Counted from the stretch's first letter, positions 23,201 to 35,768 are shown. The stretch: 64,000 bases of DNA from Muraenolepis orangiensis (GCA_027704905.1 CM051000.1:17919648-17983647), one strand, 5' to 3'. The notes: a model not told the origin generated them from the sequence alone. Made by a program: numbers and translations.

Positions 23201-25256
23201 GTTTGCAGCATTATCACAAGGTCTTTCATCATACATCACAGAAGTCACTGTATGATGACTTATGATTTAATGCGGTAAAATACATGTATTGGAGATTTTA
23301 AATGGAAACTTATGTAAACACATCGAGAGTTATGCATATGCAGTAGGTTTTTCCACCCGTCTGTCTGTCAGTGAGAATGTATACTTTCATGTACAATATG
23401 TTTTCCAATATAACACTAAGTGAGTATCATTCAACCCAGCCTGTGTTGAGAGGACAGTTCTTTGTTTGTCTGCCAAGGAAGTCAATTAGACACGGCTGCT
23501 CGCTAGCGAGCAGGCTAATAAAACCACTGGCAGACAGTGTGTGTGTGTGTGTGTGTGTTGTTTCTCTTCTCTGAAACCCCCCAATCTCACTCTGGGCTGG
23601 GCACTAACTCTGAATGCTAACACTGGATGCTAGCTTGTCTTCTTGAATGTATGAGCAGCAAGTTCAAGTTCGACTTTGCAGGAACGCTGACCGAGTGATT
23701 TCACCAGGTGAGGGGTGAAAACCACAGGTGAGGGGTGATGACCACAGGTGAGGGGTGATGACCACAGGTGAGGGGGGGTGACCCCAGTTGAGAGGTGATG
23801 ACCCCATGTGAGAGGTGATGACCCCAGGTGAGGGGTAATGTCCCCAGGTGAGAGGTGATGACCACAGGTGAGGGGTAATGTCCCCAGGTGAGGGGTGATG
23901 ACCCCATGTGAGAGGTGATGACCCCAGGTGAGGGGTAATGTCCCCAGGTGAGAGGTGATGACCACAGGTGAGGGGTGATGACCACAGGTGAGAGGTGATG
24001 ACCCCATGTGAGAGGTGATGACCACAGGTGAGGGGTGATGTCCCCAGGTGAGGGGTGATGACCGCAGGTGAGGGGTGATGTCCCCAGGTGAGAGGTGATG
24101 TCCACAGGTGAGGGGTGATGTCCCCAGGTGAGGGGTGATGACCGCAGGTGAGGGGAAATGTCCCCAGGTGACGGGTGATGTCCCCAGGTGAGAGGTGATG
24201 ACCACAGGTGAGGGGTGATGTCATGTTATGTCACCTGGAGGTCGCCCGGTGACAGCCTGCCTGAGTGGCCACAGAAATCCTCGTGGGCGGAGCATCCTTC
24301 TAAGACGTAGGTCACCTGGTCGGAGCAAGAGGGAGGAGGGTGGTGACAATATGGTCTCAATATGGTGTCAATATGGTGTCAATATGGTAAATTGGAAAAA
24401 CAATGCAACGCCTTGCAATATTAACTTGGCTTCAATAACTGAGATTATCATACTAGTTTTATTAATGCACACACAATACAACCCCTTCCTCGAAGGCAGA
24501 ACACAGGTTTTGATTTATTGATTCACACTGAAAATAAACAGAGGTCCTCGAAGGTAGGGGTCAGTGTGCCTCGCTCAGGGGCCCCTCCATAGCGTCGGTG
24601 GACGTGAACACGCGTGTGGGGTTCAGGCTGGCTCCCTGGCGTTCGGTTGGGACAGGAAGAGACAAGTGCCAGGTCGAGGTCAAACATCTGCTCTTAGGCG
24701 AGCCAACCACGGCGCGTCCACACACACAGCTGTGTGATTTCAGAGGTCACGTGACCAGGTGAGTCAACACGGGCACTGAAAGGCATGCTGGGAGTCAGGC
24801 CGCCACCAAGCGCTGCGAGGGAGGCTGTTCCCGGGGTAAGCGGTTCAACCAGGGACCCCTGTTCCAGACAGGGACCCCTAGACGGACCTGTGTTCCAGAC
24901 AGACCCCCCCCAAGACGGACTCATGTTCCAGACAGGGACCCCCAGACAGACCTCCAGACAGGGACCTCCAGACTGACCCCCAGACAAGGACCCCCAGACA
25001 GACCCCCAGACAGGGACCCCCAGACAGGGACCCCCAGACAGGGACCTCCAGACAGGGACACCCCCAGACAGGGACACCCCCAGACAGGGACACCCCCAGA
25101 CAGACCCGGGTTCCAGACGGACTCCTAGACAGACCAAGAGGACGACACAGTTTGTGTGTCTGTCTGTCTGTATCTATGTGTGTGTGTGTATCTATGCATG
25201 AGTGTGTGTATCTATGCATCAGTGTGTGTACGCCATAGTGTGTGCCTGTATCTATG

Positions 25257-25295
<39 letters not shown>

Positions 25296-28200
25296 GAAGT
25301 ATAGGCAGGGTTAATGAGGAACGTTATCTGGGTTGAATATTTGGAGTAGTGAATGTTTCTTTATACAGGACTTTATTCAAGGAGGGGAGAACTCGGTTTC
25401 ACAACAACTAAAGCAGATGTTGGATTTAACTGTTTCATGATTTATAGTTAAAGAGGGGGGGTGGGGGGTACGAGCTGTCATGTTAGTGTGTATAAATTGA
25501 TTATTCCATGAACCATGAGCCACACCAAGGGGAACCAGGCTGGAAATATACAGCGACCTATCAGCGCCATCTACTGGCCAACACTAAGATTGCTGTGAAG
25601 ACCAACCCTGAATATCTGGAGGATCTTAAAAGACGGTTTCATACTTACTTTTAGGCCTATAAGGCCGTTGACTTGAACAAAAATAAGCAAAACTTGAACT
25701 CAAATTAATCAATTGTGGCTTACTGTCTCAAACCCTCTGTGGGGGTGGTCAGGGAAGCCTGCCGGCTTGCTGAGCCGAAACTCGTCCAGCATCAGGAACG
25801 GGTCCAAGTTACGAAGCTGAAAACGAGACAGCGGTTTAGTGACGGAGCACAGATGGTGGCTGTGATGGAGAGATGGAGACGGTGATGGCTTCACACCTAC
25901 AAACATGTTTAGGTCTACCGCTAAACTGTAGAACGAGACTCAGTGAAATAAGACTTTAAATAAATCTATTTCCGCTTGAAGTACCGCAGTGCTTTCAGGT
26001 GTGTGATATTATTATTGTATTTGAACAAGATTCGACACCCTATCATAGACCACAACCTCCTAGTTCACTGAGACATTTGGTGCCAGAATGTTCCGCTGGT
26101 ACCAACACTTCTGTCTAGTACGATGGTCCAATGTGGCACTTTGATGTCATGCATCCAGACCATCTGGGTCGAGTCTCCACCAGCACCTCGACCTTCCCGT
26201 ACCCTGGTCAAAAACCATCGCTCTTGATGTACCGTGTGTCATGATGACTCTAACATAGACTGCTTCAGCATGAGAAATTAACATTTTTGACAAATTTAGA
26301 AATTATGTTTGTACCAACATCTGCATTCAAGAATTGTATTTTCCATTTGCATCGTGTCAATGGAATGGCCAATGGAATGCTTACTCCCCATTCCCTCCCG
26401 TAGTATGACATTCTAGAACACAATACGATAAGAATACTATACATAATAAAATAAAAATGAACATAAAAATAACAATAAAATGATTGCTGAATGATATGTA
26501 CATGTTTTATATTGTGCAAAAAAACATTTAAAAGCATTTTAAAGTGCCAGTAGTGCAGCAGCATCATGAATGCAGTGCAGTACAGTGCAGTAACTGTCAT
26601 GAGTAATGAATATGAGTCCAGCAAAGTATGACAGTGTAATGTTAATGACAATGTTATGATGGTGGCAGCACTCCTAGCAGTTCAGTAGGCCCACTGCCTG
26701 TGGGTAAAAACGATCCTTGAACCTGGTAGTCCTTGTACGGATGCTGCGTAATCGGTGACCGGACGGGGGATAAGAGATGCTGCCCAGGGTGGTTGCAGTT
26801 GCATTAATTGTTCAACCAACTGTATTCACCATTGGTCAGTCAAGTCCTTGACTTTACCAGAAGTGTCTTGCCCGATGTGGCTCTTGCTGGCCTTCATACT
26901 GGTGAGCTATTTTCTTTTAAACGGGTGTTTATTTCATGGAAATTCAAAATGCTTAAATTAAAATGGGTTGTGGTTGTCGGGTATTGCACATAAGATTTTC
27001 ACTCACTGCTTTATACTTGTGTAAACTGTGAAGTAACAATAAACTTGACTTGACTTGACTAAATCAGTCTAAGGCTATAATGACTCGGTGTAATGACGAC
27101 AGTTCAACACCTACGGTGCATTTTTACAGTTGAATGGCCTTCAAATATTGTCAGTCACTTGTATTGACAATGGAAAAAGTCCTCTCCTTCCAGTTGGTGG
27201 TTCAGCACTGAGGACTCTTGGAGGACTACTGGTCAGGGTGGACGGTTGTAATATGTAACAATATATAAATGGCCATTTGGCTTATCCACATTGATGTGGA
27301 TAAGCGTCTTTATAGTCAGAGATGGGAATTGTAGTTGTATAAATGATTTCAATGCATATGTACTTACGTCGTGGTGTAGTTAATTTACTATGTGAACCAA
27401 AACACTTTAAGTTGTTGCCTCGGTCTGCTATAGAACATGAGGCAAGGACCAAGTGGGGCTACCTGACCCACCTTGAACACCCATGGCTCCAACCACACAG
27501 AGCTCCCCTACAACATATTCCATAACTAACTAGTAGTATATTGAATGAATATTGTTTTAATTTGAGTCTAGTGTAATTTCTTGTGTAGGCTACTTCTAGC
27601 ACTCCTTGCTGGGAACCCAGTTTTAAAGTTTATTTTGTTAAAAAAAAAAATGTTATCTAATATCCTCTGAAGCCTTGACCACTTTGTATGCTTGACAAAT
27701 AAACATTTAAATTGAACTGATTTAGTTTTGGGGGGGTTTTATGGTGAAATTTCCGGTCTATAGTCATTGAAGTTGGACACTGAGTCTTCCTATACAGTGT
27801 GGCATCGTCTCAACCTTCATAAGTTTCCGGTCATTATCTTACGGTGCTATTGGTTAAATGTAGGCCTGATTGCGATGGTTATTTAAAAAATCTCTAGCTT
27901 ACTATTATGGAATACATTTTCAGGTTTCGCTGCCTCAGCAGTGCAGCCAACATACGGATATACCTGCCCCACTCGGGACATCACCGTTTGATCTGCTGCC
28001 CTCTGGTGGACGCTTCAGGTCCCAGTATAGCCCCCCAGGGGGGGCTATACCATTTTTTTAATTTACAATTACATATTGTTAATTACATTATATACAATTA
28101 CTTTTTGTATTGAAATGTCGCCCTTCTGTCCATCACTTTCATCATGGCCACGCAAGGCCAGCTCAAAGGCACCACAGAACTTCACACAGTCTATTCTTTT

Positions 28201-28406
28201 AGACTTTATTTGGTACATGGATACATAAACACATTTAAGAGGAAACAACGAGTTAACAATAACACCAAAACACATTCAAAGCAGCTCTGAACAGGTGAGT
28301 TTGGTGAGTGATTTAAACAAGCAGGTATATATATATATATATACCTATATACCTGCTTGTTTAAATCACTCACGAAAACTATATCAATCACACTGTGTGC
28401 GTGCGT

Positions 28407-28441
<35 letters not shown>

Positions 28442-29354
28442 TGCGTATGTGTTTGTGCGTGTGTGCGTGCGTGTGTGTGTCTGTGTGTGAGTGTGCGTCT
28501 GTGCGTGTGTGTGTGTGTGTGTGTGTGTGCCCACAGAGACAGAGCATAATATGCTTTTCCTAGTAGTACACTGTGACGCACACAAATGACGTCTTCATGG
28601 GAAGACGTTTTGAGGACGCTGATTGGCTACATTTTATGTCACTCGTTTATATCTGCAATTGGCTAAACTGCTACAGAGACCCGCCTCCGTGGGGCGATTT
28701 GAAAAGCGCCCCAGCAGCATCGTCATACAAATGCGCCCTTAAGGCTGCAGTGTACTAGGCATATGTGTACTAGGAAAAGCATATTATGTTGCGCGAATTA
28801 TTTTAAAATCATATTTTACACATATTTCTGGGTGCATTCCATATTTTAAACACACATATTGACAATTTATATATATATTTTTTTATATTTTGTTTGTGCG
28901 TGTGGTTTAGGGGGGGCGGCGCCCCATCGCCCCCTATGGGCCAGCCGCCACTGGTTAAAACCCCAGAGCCATACAATAAATGAACAATGCCAAAAACTGA
29001 CACTGACTGTTCTAGGTTATGGCATACTTTGAATCTGTATTTACTTTGTAGTTATATTTTGAAATGCGGTTGTGTGAAAGTGCACCGTGAGGATTGCTAC
29101 GCCATTTAGTTGTAGGCCAACTTGTGCAATGACAAAGGCATTCTTGTCTAGTCATTCACTAAAACTGCTTGTATGTACGGAGCAAATTACGTTCAGCTTG
29201 CCTCTTTTCAGACACTGGATGCAGATCTCGTCAACATGAGGTTGTAATGTAAGATGTTCACCTCCTTTCGGCCGATGCTCCGTCTGACCTGGGCTCCAAC
29301 TCCTTCGTCCTGCTCCACACTCTCCACCGTCCGCTCCACCTTCTTCACCTTCAT
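18136..29354 (-). CDS. pir: pir (pirin) gene, complete coding span
   Basis: Pirin is an iron-binding nuclear protein of the cupin superfamily that modulates NF-kB/Bcl-3 transcription complexes and can have quercetinase activity. Nine exons on the minus strand join in phase to 876 nt, or 291 aa plus stop; human PIR is 290 aa. The metal site is intact: FPDHPHRGFET (two His), ATG-proximal HAEMP (His and Glu). Other signatures are RNLDPFLMLDEF, GLQLWVNLP, PHHTVLFGDGD and VLIAGEPIGE. It lies between vegfd and ace2 as in mammals. Introns 3 and 8 begin within a few bases of minisatellite arrays. All junctions keep phase and no break was found, so the gene looks functional. Confidence 0.96.
18283..18826. 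repeat. 18-bp minisatellite filling pir intron 8
   Basis: About 30 units of AACCAGGGACATGAACCA, with variants ACACAA, ATATGA and CGAACC. It occupies nearly the whole 573-bp intron, from 4 nt inside the donor to about 25 nt before the acceptor. Confidence 0.96.
18831..18897 (-). CDS. pir: pir exon 8
   Basis: GSEEARFVLIAGEPIGEAVV, QRG, acceptor GTTACAG, donor GCG|GTGAGT. The 18-bp minisatellite starts straight after the donor hexamer. Confidence 0.95.
19228..19310 (-). CDS. pir: pir exon 7
   Basis: PEDLCQVVEPHHTVLFGDGD, CVRTENK, acceptor CTTCTAG, weak donor AAG|GTCAAA. Confidence 0.94.
19678..19736. repeat. Inverted repeat, 19-nt perfect arms
   Basis: GCGTCCATTTTGTACAATG (19678-19696) and its exact complement at 19718-19736, with a 21-nt loop. 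In pir intron 6; probably the end of a small palindromic element. Confidence 0.8.
20146..20515 (+). repeat. Dispersed repeat (ACCTTCACCATCGA...TGTCTGTC type)
   Basis: Starts near GTTACCTTCACCATCGAAG, has a (TGTC)n tract and contains GATCCAGGAATTTTTGAATG. Related pieces occur at 35325-35600, 36555-36750, 49985-50090 and 61920-62075. The class was not recognised. Confidence 0.5.
20590..20765. repeat. 54-bp tandem repeat next to pir exon 6
   Basis: Two near-identical 54-bp units and a partial third, each starting CATAATGACTAGTGGGTGTG. It ends at the exon 6 donor region. Confidence 0.85.
20768..20812 (-). CDS. pir: pir exon 6 (45 bp)
   Basis: A small exon, GWTTFVYTLSGSLNA, acceptor CCCCCAG, strong donor GCCG|GTAAGT. 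It matches the mammalian GWTSFIYTISGDVYIG segment. Confidence 0.95.
21173..21415 (+). mobile_element. tRNA-derived SINE
   Basis: GGCGGCAGTATAGCTCAGGA (box A region), GGTTCGATCCC (box B), a body ending GTATGTGACCAATAAAGAGG. In pir intron 5. Best preserved head of the family in this window. Confidence 0.85.
21667..21751 (-). CDS. pir: pir exon 5
   Basis: SKVYTRTPTLYLDFTLQPGA, THVQPVPAG, acceptor CTCCTAG, donor GCAG|GTAGGG, phase 1 out. Confidence 0.97.
22090..22510. repeat. ACTGGACCACCACC minisatellite
   Basis: Variable units of CACTGGACCACCACCACC. In pir intron 4; all ORFs in it are repeat artefacts. Confidence 0.95.
22575..22680. repeat. (TGTA)n tract at the pir exon 4 donor
   Basis: Tetranucleotide TGTA/TGTG repeat ending 4 nt from the donor GT. 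Confidence 0.93.
22684..22890 (-). CDS. pir: pir exon 4
   Basis: Begins WMTAGRGVVHAEMPVSEEPV and ends AVISGEALGAK, donor AAG|GTACAC. Contains the other two metal ligands (HAE). The acceptor lies directly after a run of about 19 C on the sense strand (poly-G at 22893-22911 on plus). Confidence 0.97.
23697..24226. repeat. 20-bp minisatellite at the pir intron 3 donor end
   Basis: About 26 units of ACAGGTGAGGGGTGATGACC, with variant TCCCC for ACCAC. Each unit carries CAGGTGAG, a good 5' splice-site match, on the strand opposite to pir. Confidence 0.96.
24235..24315 (-). CDS. pir: pir exon 3
   Basis: Acceptor ACCAG, VTYVLEGCSAHEDFCGHSGR, LSPGDLQ, donor CAG|GTGACA. The 20-bp minisatellite begins about 8 nt into the following intron. 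Confidence 0.95.
24840..25105. repeat. CCAGACAGGGACCCC minisatellite
   Basis: Units of 14-18 bp, CCCAGACAGGGACC. In pir intron 2. Confidence 0.9.
25724..25816 (-). CDS. pir: pir exon 2
   Basis: Acceptor TTTTCAG, LRNLDPFLMLDEFRLSKPAG, FPDHPHRGFET, donor ACA|GTAAGC. Contains the first two iron-ligand histidines (HPH). Confidence 0.97.
26965..27060 (+). mobile_element. LINE 3' tail fragment (TTGAC tail)
   Basis: Matches the 3' UTR of the 9.4-kb copy: GGGTATTGCACATAAGATTT, then CAATAAACTTGACTTGACTT. Very short 5' truncation. Confidence 0.85.
28304..28373. repeat. Palindrome with 26-nt perfect arms
   Basis: GTGAGTGATTTAAACAAGCA then GGTATA (28304-28329) and its exact complement (28348-28373), around an AT-only loop. 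Confidence 0.9.
28546..28790. mobile_element. Short element with inverted ends (MITE-like)
   Basis: CATAATATGCTTTTCCTAGT at the left and ACTAGGAAAAGCATATTATG at the right. No ORF. Confidence 0.5.
29262..29354 (-). CDS. pir: pir exon 1
   Basis: ATG at 29354, reading MKVKKVERTVESVEQDEGVG, then AQVRRSIGRKE, donor GAG|GTGAAC. EGVGAxVRRSIGR is the conserved pirin N-terminus. Confidence 0.95.
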
Positions 29355-29696
29355 CGTTTCAGTACAACACGTTCCGTCTCGATACTCCCATTGGAAACAA
29401 AATGGTACTTAATCAGTAGGCCTACGTCTGGCATGAGGTCATTATGTATTGGACCTACATTTTGAGGATTTTGGGTCGTTTATAGAGCAGACTTAATGTT
29501 TTAGTTCAGGGTTTTGGTGAGTTTGTAAACCTTTTTGTAGTTAATGTTTGTTACTGTTTGTTGTGGTACTGCAAAAATAGGGTGATGGGAATCTATTCTT
29601 TATAAGTCATGATGACTAGGCAGAAAATGTACAGCGCAAAGCAGAGTTTATTGGTTTAACCTGTCAATCAAGAGGATGTGGGCGGGGCGGGCTAGT

Positions 29697-29770
<74 letters not shown>

Positions 29771-30799
29771 CTGACGGACCTACCTGTGACAGGTCTATTT
29801 TTATATGCATGTACGGTATATGCATGTTCATTATTTTGAACGCAATGTGTTTAGGTTTACGTTGTCAATGAGAGCAGGCTTGTAATAATCAAGACTGTAT
29901 AGCCTACAGTAAGTAGCAAGGTAATTTAGTAGGTCGGAAGTCGGATAGTAGAAGAAGTAGAATAGACTTGGCCTAAATATATATACTTCGATACCGACCA
30001 TGGTCTATATATTTGATGTATTTGTCCAGAGCGAAGAACACACAAATGAATGTTAAATTACATTGACTTGATTAAAAATGTAAAACATACCTTTAACGGC
30101 AGGTTGTTGTGTTGTTGTGACGGCGGTCGGCAGTTCACCTGAGTGTGTTTACGGTCCCGGGAGTGGGCGTGGCCAGATTACGTAGCAGTAGCACGCCCCG
30201 TAAAGGGACGTGGCTTGTGTGTTAGTCAGACAAGAAATATAGGTAATTTAGTCTATCTAAATCTAAATCCTACCCTTCGTGGGCTATACTTTACAAAGAA
30301 AATATGGCTACAAGATTTAAACCAAGATGAAATTACACTTTTCCTCCACTTTAGTGGAGGAATTTCTGAATTGCGTTGTAGTATATACTTTAAATGTATT
30401 ATATAATGCCAACAAATACAATGATAATGACAATAATATATTTATACATTTTATCTATAGAGCAGTTTTCTCAAAACCCAGTTTTAATATCAGTTTAAAA
30501 ACAATACAATAGTCATAACAAAGTAAAAGTCTGCCTCCTCCTTTCTCTTATCCTCCCCTTTCCTCCTGCTCCTCCACTTCCTCTCCATCCTTTTCCTGCT
30601 CCTGGTCCTTCTTCCGGTCTTCCTCTTCCTACACCTCCTGGTCCTTCTCTCTCCGCCTCCTCCTCCTACTCTCGCTCCTCCTCCACCTGGTCCTCCTCTC
30701 TCCTCCTCCTTCTCTTCCTGGTCCTACTGCTTCTCCTCCTGGTAGTCCCTCCCTCCTCCTCCTTCTCCTGGTCCTTCTCCTCCTCCTACTCCTTCCTCC
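29355..30799. other. Region between pir start and the oxidoreductase stop
   Basis: Holds the presumed pir promoter/5' UTR and the 3' UTR of the neighbouring gene. A (GT)n lies at 29698-29769 and a pyrimidine-rich TCCTCC block at 30535-30800. No exon recognised. Confidence 0.6.
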
Positions 30800-30979
30800 T
30801 CACAGCCACATCAGGCCGTGCATTTGCTCGACGTACGTCTGTGGCAGGCGAGTGTATTTTTGCGGTTGTGTGTTCGATTCCCGCCTGGCATCTCTGGTGC
30901 CTCTCCTCCTCATGATGTCTGCTGCGATGCGGGCACTGGCCGCCTGTCCTCCAGCCAGGTTCACGGCATGAGGTCCCAC
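30800..30979 (-). CDS. Oxidoreductase exon 9 with stop codon
   Basis: VGPHAVNLAGGQAASARIAA, DIMRRRGTRDARRESNTQPQ, ending MHGLMWL and TGA at 30802-30800. The tail after DIMRRRG has no family match and may be derived from inserted sequence. Confidence 0.85.
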   Translation of the reverse strand: MGPHAVNLAGGQAASARIAADIMRRRGTRDARRESNTQPQKYTRLPQTYVEQMHGLMWL

Positions 30980-33900
30980 CTGGAGCGACGAGAGGTGAGG
31001 AACAACATCTCTTCTGCTGTCTCATCTCAGACAACGTAGCCTAGTCAAATGTCTTTCTATAGTCCTTTGACATAAAATCTAGAAGTGTGCATCTTATTAT
31101 CTAATTGTCTTGACCTTTTAATTTAATTATATTAAACATGAGGTAACCGTATACCCACCTGGAGAGCCGAGTACTGGCCCATCACATACAGCGGGCATCC
31201 AGGGGCCCACTGCAGGCTCTCGGTGACACAGGGCCAGCCTTCCATCAAGCCAGGAGGAACAGGAAGGCTTTGATGACGTCTTACTCAATTCTATTTCACT
31301 TTTCACACGTCACTTTTTCAGTATTCATCTGAGTTATTTATTAATATATTATTACTGCCAATTTGCACGATACGTATTGTTGTGTATTGTATATACCTAC
31401 GTATTACTGTAATAATACTGTAAATTGTGCAATTCATCTACTCATCTATCAATACACTTAGATTAATTTAGAGTTATTTTAGTTATATTTTGTTTATAGT
31501 AGTTTTATTTAGTTAGTTGTTGTTATTTCGTTTTTAGCTTAGGTATTAGTATATTTGTGTGTGCATTTATTCCCCCTGTGTCAACTGTTGCACCTTAATT
31601 TCCCTCGGGATTAATAAAGTTTCTTCAATCTTGAATCTTGAATCTACTGTTTTCTATGCTTATAGATGACACGTCACACACACATGAGCAGAATACTAAC
31701 AACACACTCACAAACACACGAGAAGGATGATACATCTGGTCAGTTGTACTTCTGTCCATCATCCACTCATCATCATCCATCCCTCCATCTATGGCTGGGC
31801 GATTTTGGCAGAATCTTTTTATCTCGATAACGTTACGTGCGTATATATCAATGTAGCATGTTTTCTGGTAATTCCAAACATAAATTGTCTATATAAAATG
31901 ACCACATGGTAAAGCCTATTTGTGTATACTCCTGTGTGAATTAAATACTTGACAAATTAAAAGTATTTGCTAATTGTATTAAGTCCTTAAAACTGTTTAA
32001 AAGTATACTATTGAGGAAAATATAGGCCTAGCCTACACTATGGAAACATCAACAACAGTTTCATGTATAGCAACAATTAGGGCTGGGAGATATGGACCAA
32101 ATATTGATATTTTTGATATACCAAATACCTCGATATTGATATTGCGGCAAATATTGTAGTAATCATCGGTAATGTGGATATGAAGATTAAGTGGGTAAGC
32201 AGTCTGGTAAGTTCAGAACATGACATCACTTTACTCGAATGCAGCCTGTAAAACCAGGAAAAGACTAACACACAATATTACGATATCCAACATCTAAGAC
32301 GATACCTCACATAACAATATCAATATAATATCCATATATTTTCCAGGCCTGCCTCCATCCATACAACCATCCATCATCCATTAACATCACCAACCCGTCC
32401 TCCACCCATCATTCATTCACTCGGCCATCCTCCACCCATCTCTCCTCTGTCTATGTAGAACCTACTTGTACCGGGTACTCCTTCATGACCCCGGAGAGCA
32501 GTGGGTCTTGTCTGGCGTCCAGCTTGCAGCCGGTGGCCAGCCAGATCCGGTCCCCGGTCCAGCCGACTCCGGAGCAGAGAGTCACGCTCCACACCTGTCT
32601 CCTGTAGCACCACCTGGCCTGGCTCACCTGGGGACACCACGTGTCCACAACACGTGGTACACAATCTAATGTGTTTTTCACTGAGCCAGTCTAGAGTTAG
32701 TCATTGTGACTAACTGTAATCTTAAAACTCTCCTCTAACTCTAATCTTTAGACTCTACTCCTACCATTGTGACTAACTCTAATCTCCTACCTCTGTGACT
32801 GACTCTTGTCTCCTACCACTGTGACACACTCTTATCTCCTACCACTGTGACTGACTCTTATCTCCCACCACTGTGACTAACTCTACCGTATATGAATGGT
32901 GATCTTTAGACTCCTACCTGGCAGTAGGTCTTGAGCTCCACTTGTCCACTGTGTATGAAGGGCTTCAGCTGGACGTAGGCCTCGGGGGTGACCGCTCCGC
33001 CCTTACGGGCCTGGCGGATCATGGCCAGCCGCCGGAGGAGGCTCTTCTGGCCATAGAACTGTCCCAGGTAGGCCCGGCCGTCCAGCTTGACGCCGTGCTC
33101 CACGTGGGCGTAGCGCCCTACCAGGCCCTCCACGTCCCCCACGTCAAACTGCTTCAACTGGAGCAGGAGAACCACTAGGTCTAGTGGAGCAGTATCATGT
33201 TGGCATTATCTTAGCAGAATCATGTGGTCCTTCTCTAACGTCGCAGAGCAATTTATGTTATCAAGGGTTATCAAGGGTTATTAAGGGGACTTAAGGTGTT
33301 ATTAAGGGTTATGAAGGTGTTATAAAGGGTTATGAAGGTATGATTAAAGTTATCAAGGTGTTATTAAGAGTTATCAAGGGTTATTAAGGGGTTTCAAGGG
33401 TTATTAAGGGTTATGAAGGTGTTATTATGGGTAATGAAGGTGTTATTAATGTTATCAAGGTGGTATTAAGGGTAATCGATGTGTTATTAAGGGGTATCAA
33501 GTTATTAAGGGATATCAATGTGTTATTAACGGTTATCAAGGTGTTATTAAAAAGTATCAAGGTGTTATTAAGGTTATTAAGGTGTTATTAAGGGGTATCA
33601 AGGTGATTTTAAGGGTTATCAAGGTGTAATTAAGGGTTATCATGAGGCAGAACATGTGTCAACACTTGTGTTTTGTTGGGTTCTCCTCAGAGCACACCTG
33701 AAGGTACTTTCTCATCACCCAGGTCACATGACTGGCTCCTTGCTGCAGGGCGATGGACACGATGTGGGCACTGGTCAGACCTCCTCCAATCACCATCAAC
33801 CTCTGGCCCGCCTCACACACCTGCCCCTCCCCCAGGCTGGACCCTGGGGACACAGATACACACTGTGTTAATCAAGTCAAAATACGGCAAGTGTTTTGGT

Positions 33901-34561
33901 TGGTTTGTACATAGTCTGGTATCCAGCGGTCCTTCTGAACTATAGCAGAACTTTTGATCCAGCAGTCCAACTGCGTTATAGTTGAACTTCTGGTCCGGCA
34001 GTCCTACTGTGTTAGAGTAGAACTTCTGGTACGGCATTCCTACTGTGTTAGAGTAGAACAGGAAACAAGGGGCAGGGTTACACCTTGTTCCCTGTTTTGT
34101 TACGGAGATGATCTACCGAAGAGAAATTCATGCCCTTCCAGAAGCCCCTTACCTGTGTGCCGGGCGGAGGCCAGGTGGTGCATGAGGCTGACGGTGTGTC
34201 GGAGACGCTCCTCCGGGTAGTCTTCCGCGATGCGCTCCACCCAGCCGGGGATGTTGGCCATCTGGGCACGGGTCGGCCCCGTCGCCAACACCACCTGCCG
34301 GGCCTCCATCGTGACCCCACCTCGGAGGAGAACCCGGAAGTACTTTACCCTCCTCTTCCTGCTCCTGAAGCCCTCCCCATGTTCACTCACCCCAACCCTC
34401 CCTGCCTCCTCCTTCTTCTCTGGTGAACTGTGATCTTCCTCCTCCTGCTCCGCCTCCTCCTCCTCCTCCATCATCACAGGGGTGATGGAGTCCACGGTCC
34501 CCTGCAGCAGAACTCTGTCCAGCTGGTATCTCTCAACCTGTGGGTGGAGAAGAGCTTGTGG

Positions 34562-34621
<60 letters not shown>

Positions 34622-35715
34622 TACAGTATATATATTTCAGTTATATATATATATTTCAGTTGTTTGTGGTAATTGTTGGATTTTTTCATGTTTTAATTGA
34701 GTTAGTTTAGTAGTTAGTAGCTAGGGCACATCTTCTGAATAGTGTGTGTGCGCCCGTGCCTGCGTGTGTCACTCAAGCAATCATTGTCATCACATACACG
34801 CCCGCACGCACATGCGCTCCGACCTGCTCCTTAAAGAAGTCCAGGCTGAGCTGGGTCCCTGGCAGACTGACAGCCATGTTGTTCTTCAGGCTGCTGGTCA
34901 TGTGGAGGCGGCGCTGCTCCCTCCTGCCCAGCCGAGTGTCACTGAAGAAGGCGTGGTCGTCGTGGATGAAGCCCTGGTCAGGGAGGCTCTGGAGCTCTGC
35001 TGACCGGCCCTCACGCATCACAAAGTCCAGCAGAGCCTTCTGGGAACACACAGAAGGCCCCATTGACACTTTACACACTTTACACTATACACACTATACA
35101 CCCGCCGACACACACACACACACACACTATACACTATACACACTATACACCCGCCAACACACACACACACACACACTATACACTATACACACTATACACC
35201 CGCCAACACACACACACACACACACACTATACACTATACACACTATACACCCGCCGACACACACACACACTTTACACTATACACACTATACACCCGCCAA
35301 CCCACTACACACACAAATAGATTGAATTTGAATGATTATTTAGCATTGGGAGAAAAATCGAATTGAAAATTGACTATGTAAGATCATTCAGGGATATATG
35401 GGGATACAAATCCTGACCCCCCCCGCAGATCCGGACCCGGATCGGGGTCAAGGACAATGTGCATGCAAAATAATGGTCAATGATGAATCACATGGACCGG
35501 ATGAAACGGTGAACACCAGTTGCTTTAGAGGGATTGTTTAGCCTCAGAGATAATTGGGTCACTGTATGGTGTGCCGGAGGTATGGGCCCCCCTGGTTTAA
35601 AACTGTTAATCAATTCACCTGGTCTCCAAAGGACTTGTACTATAGACATATCTGGTCTCTCCTCAACACGCCCATGCCTCTAAAACAAGGTTGTTGTAGA
35701 AAACTCATGTGTGTG

Positions 35716-35768
<53 letters not shown>

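Larger units (their letters stand above)
25817..29261 (-). other. pir intron 1
   Basis: A 3.4-kb intron. Contains a 5'-truncated LINE tail (26965-27060), a palindrome (28304-28373), a small element with inverted ends (28546-28790), a CAGTGGCGG-type transposon end (28905-28958) and GT-rich runs at 28392-28530. The rest is unrecognised. Confidence 0.7.
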
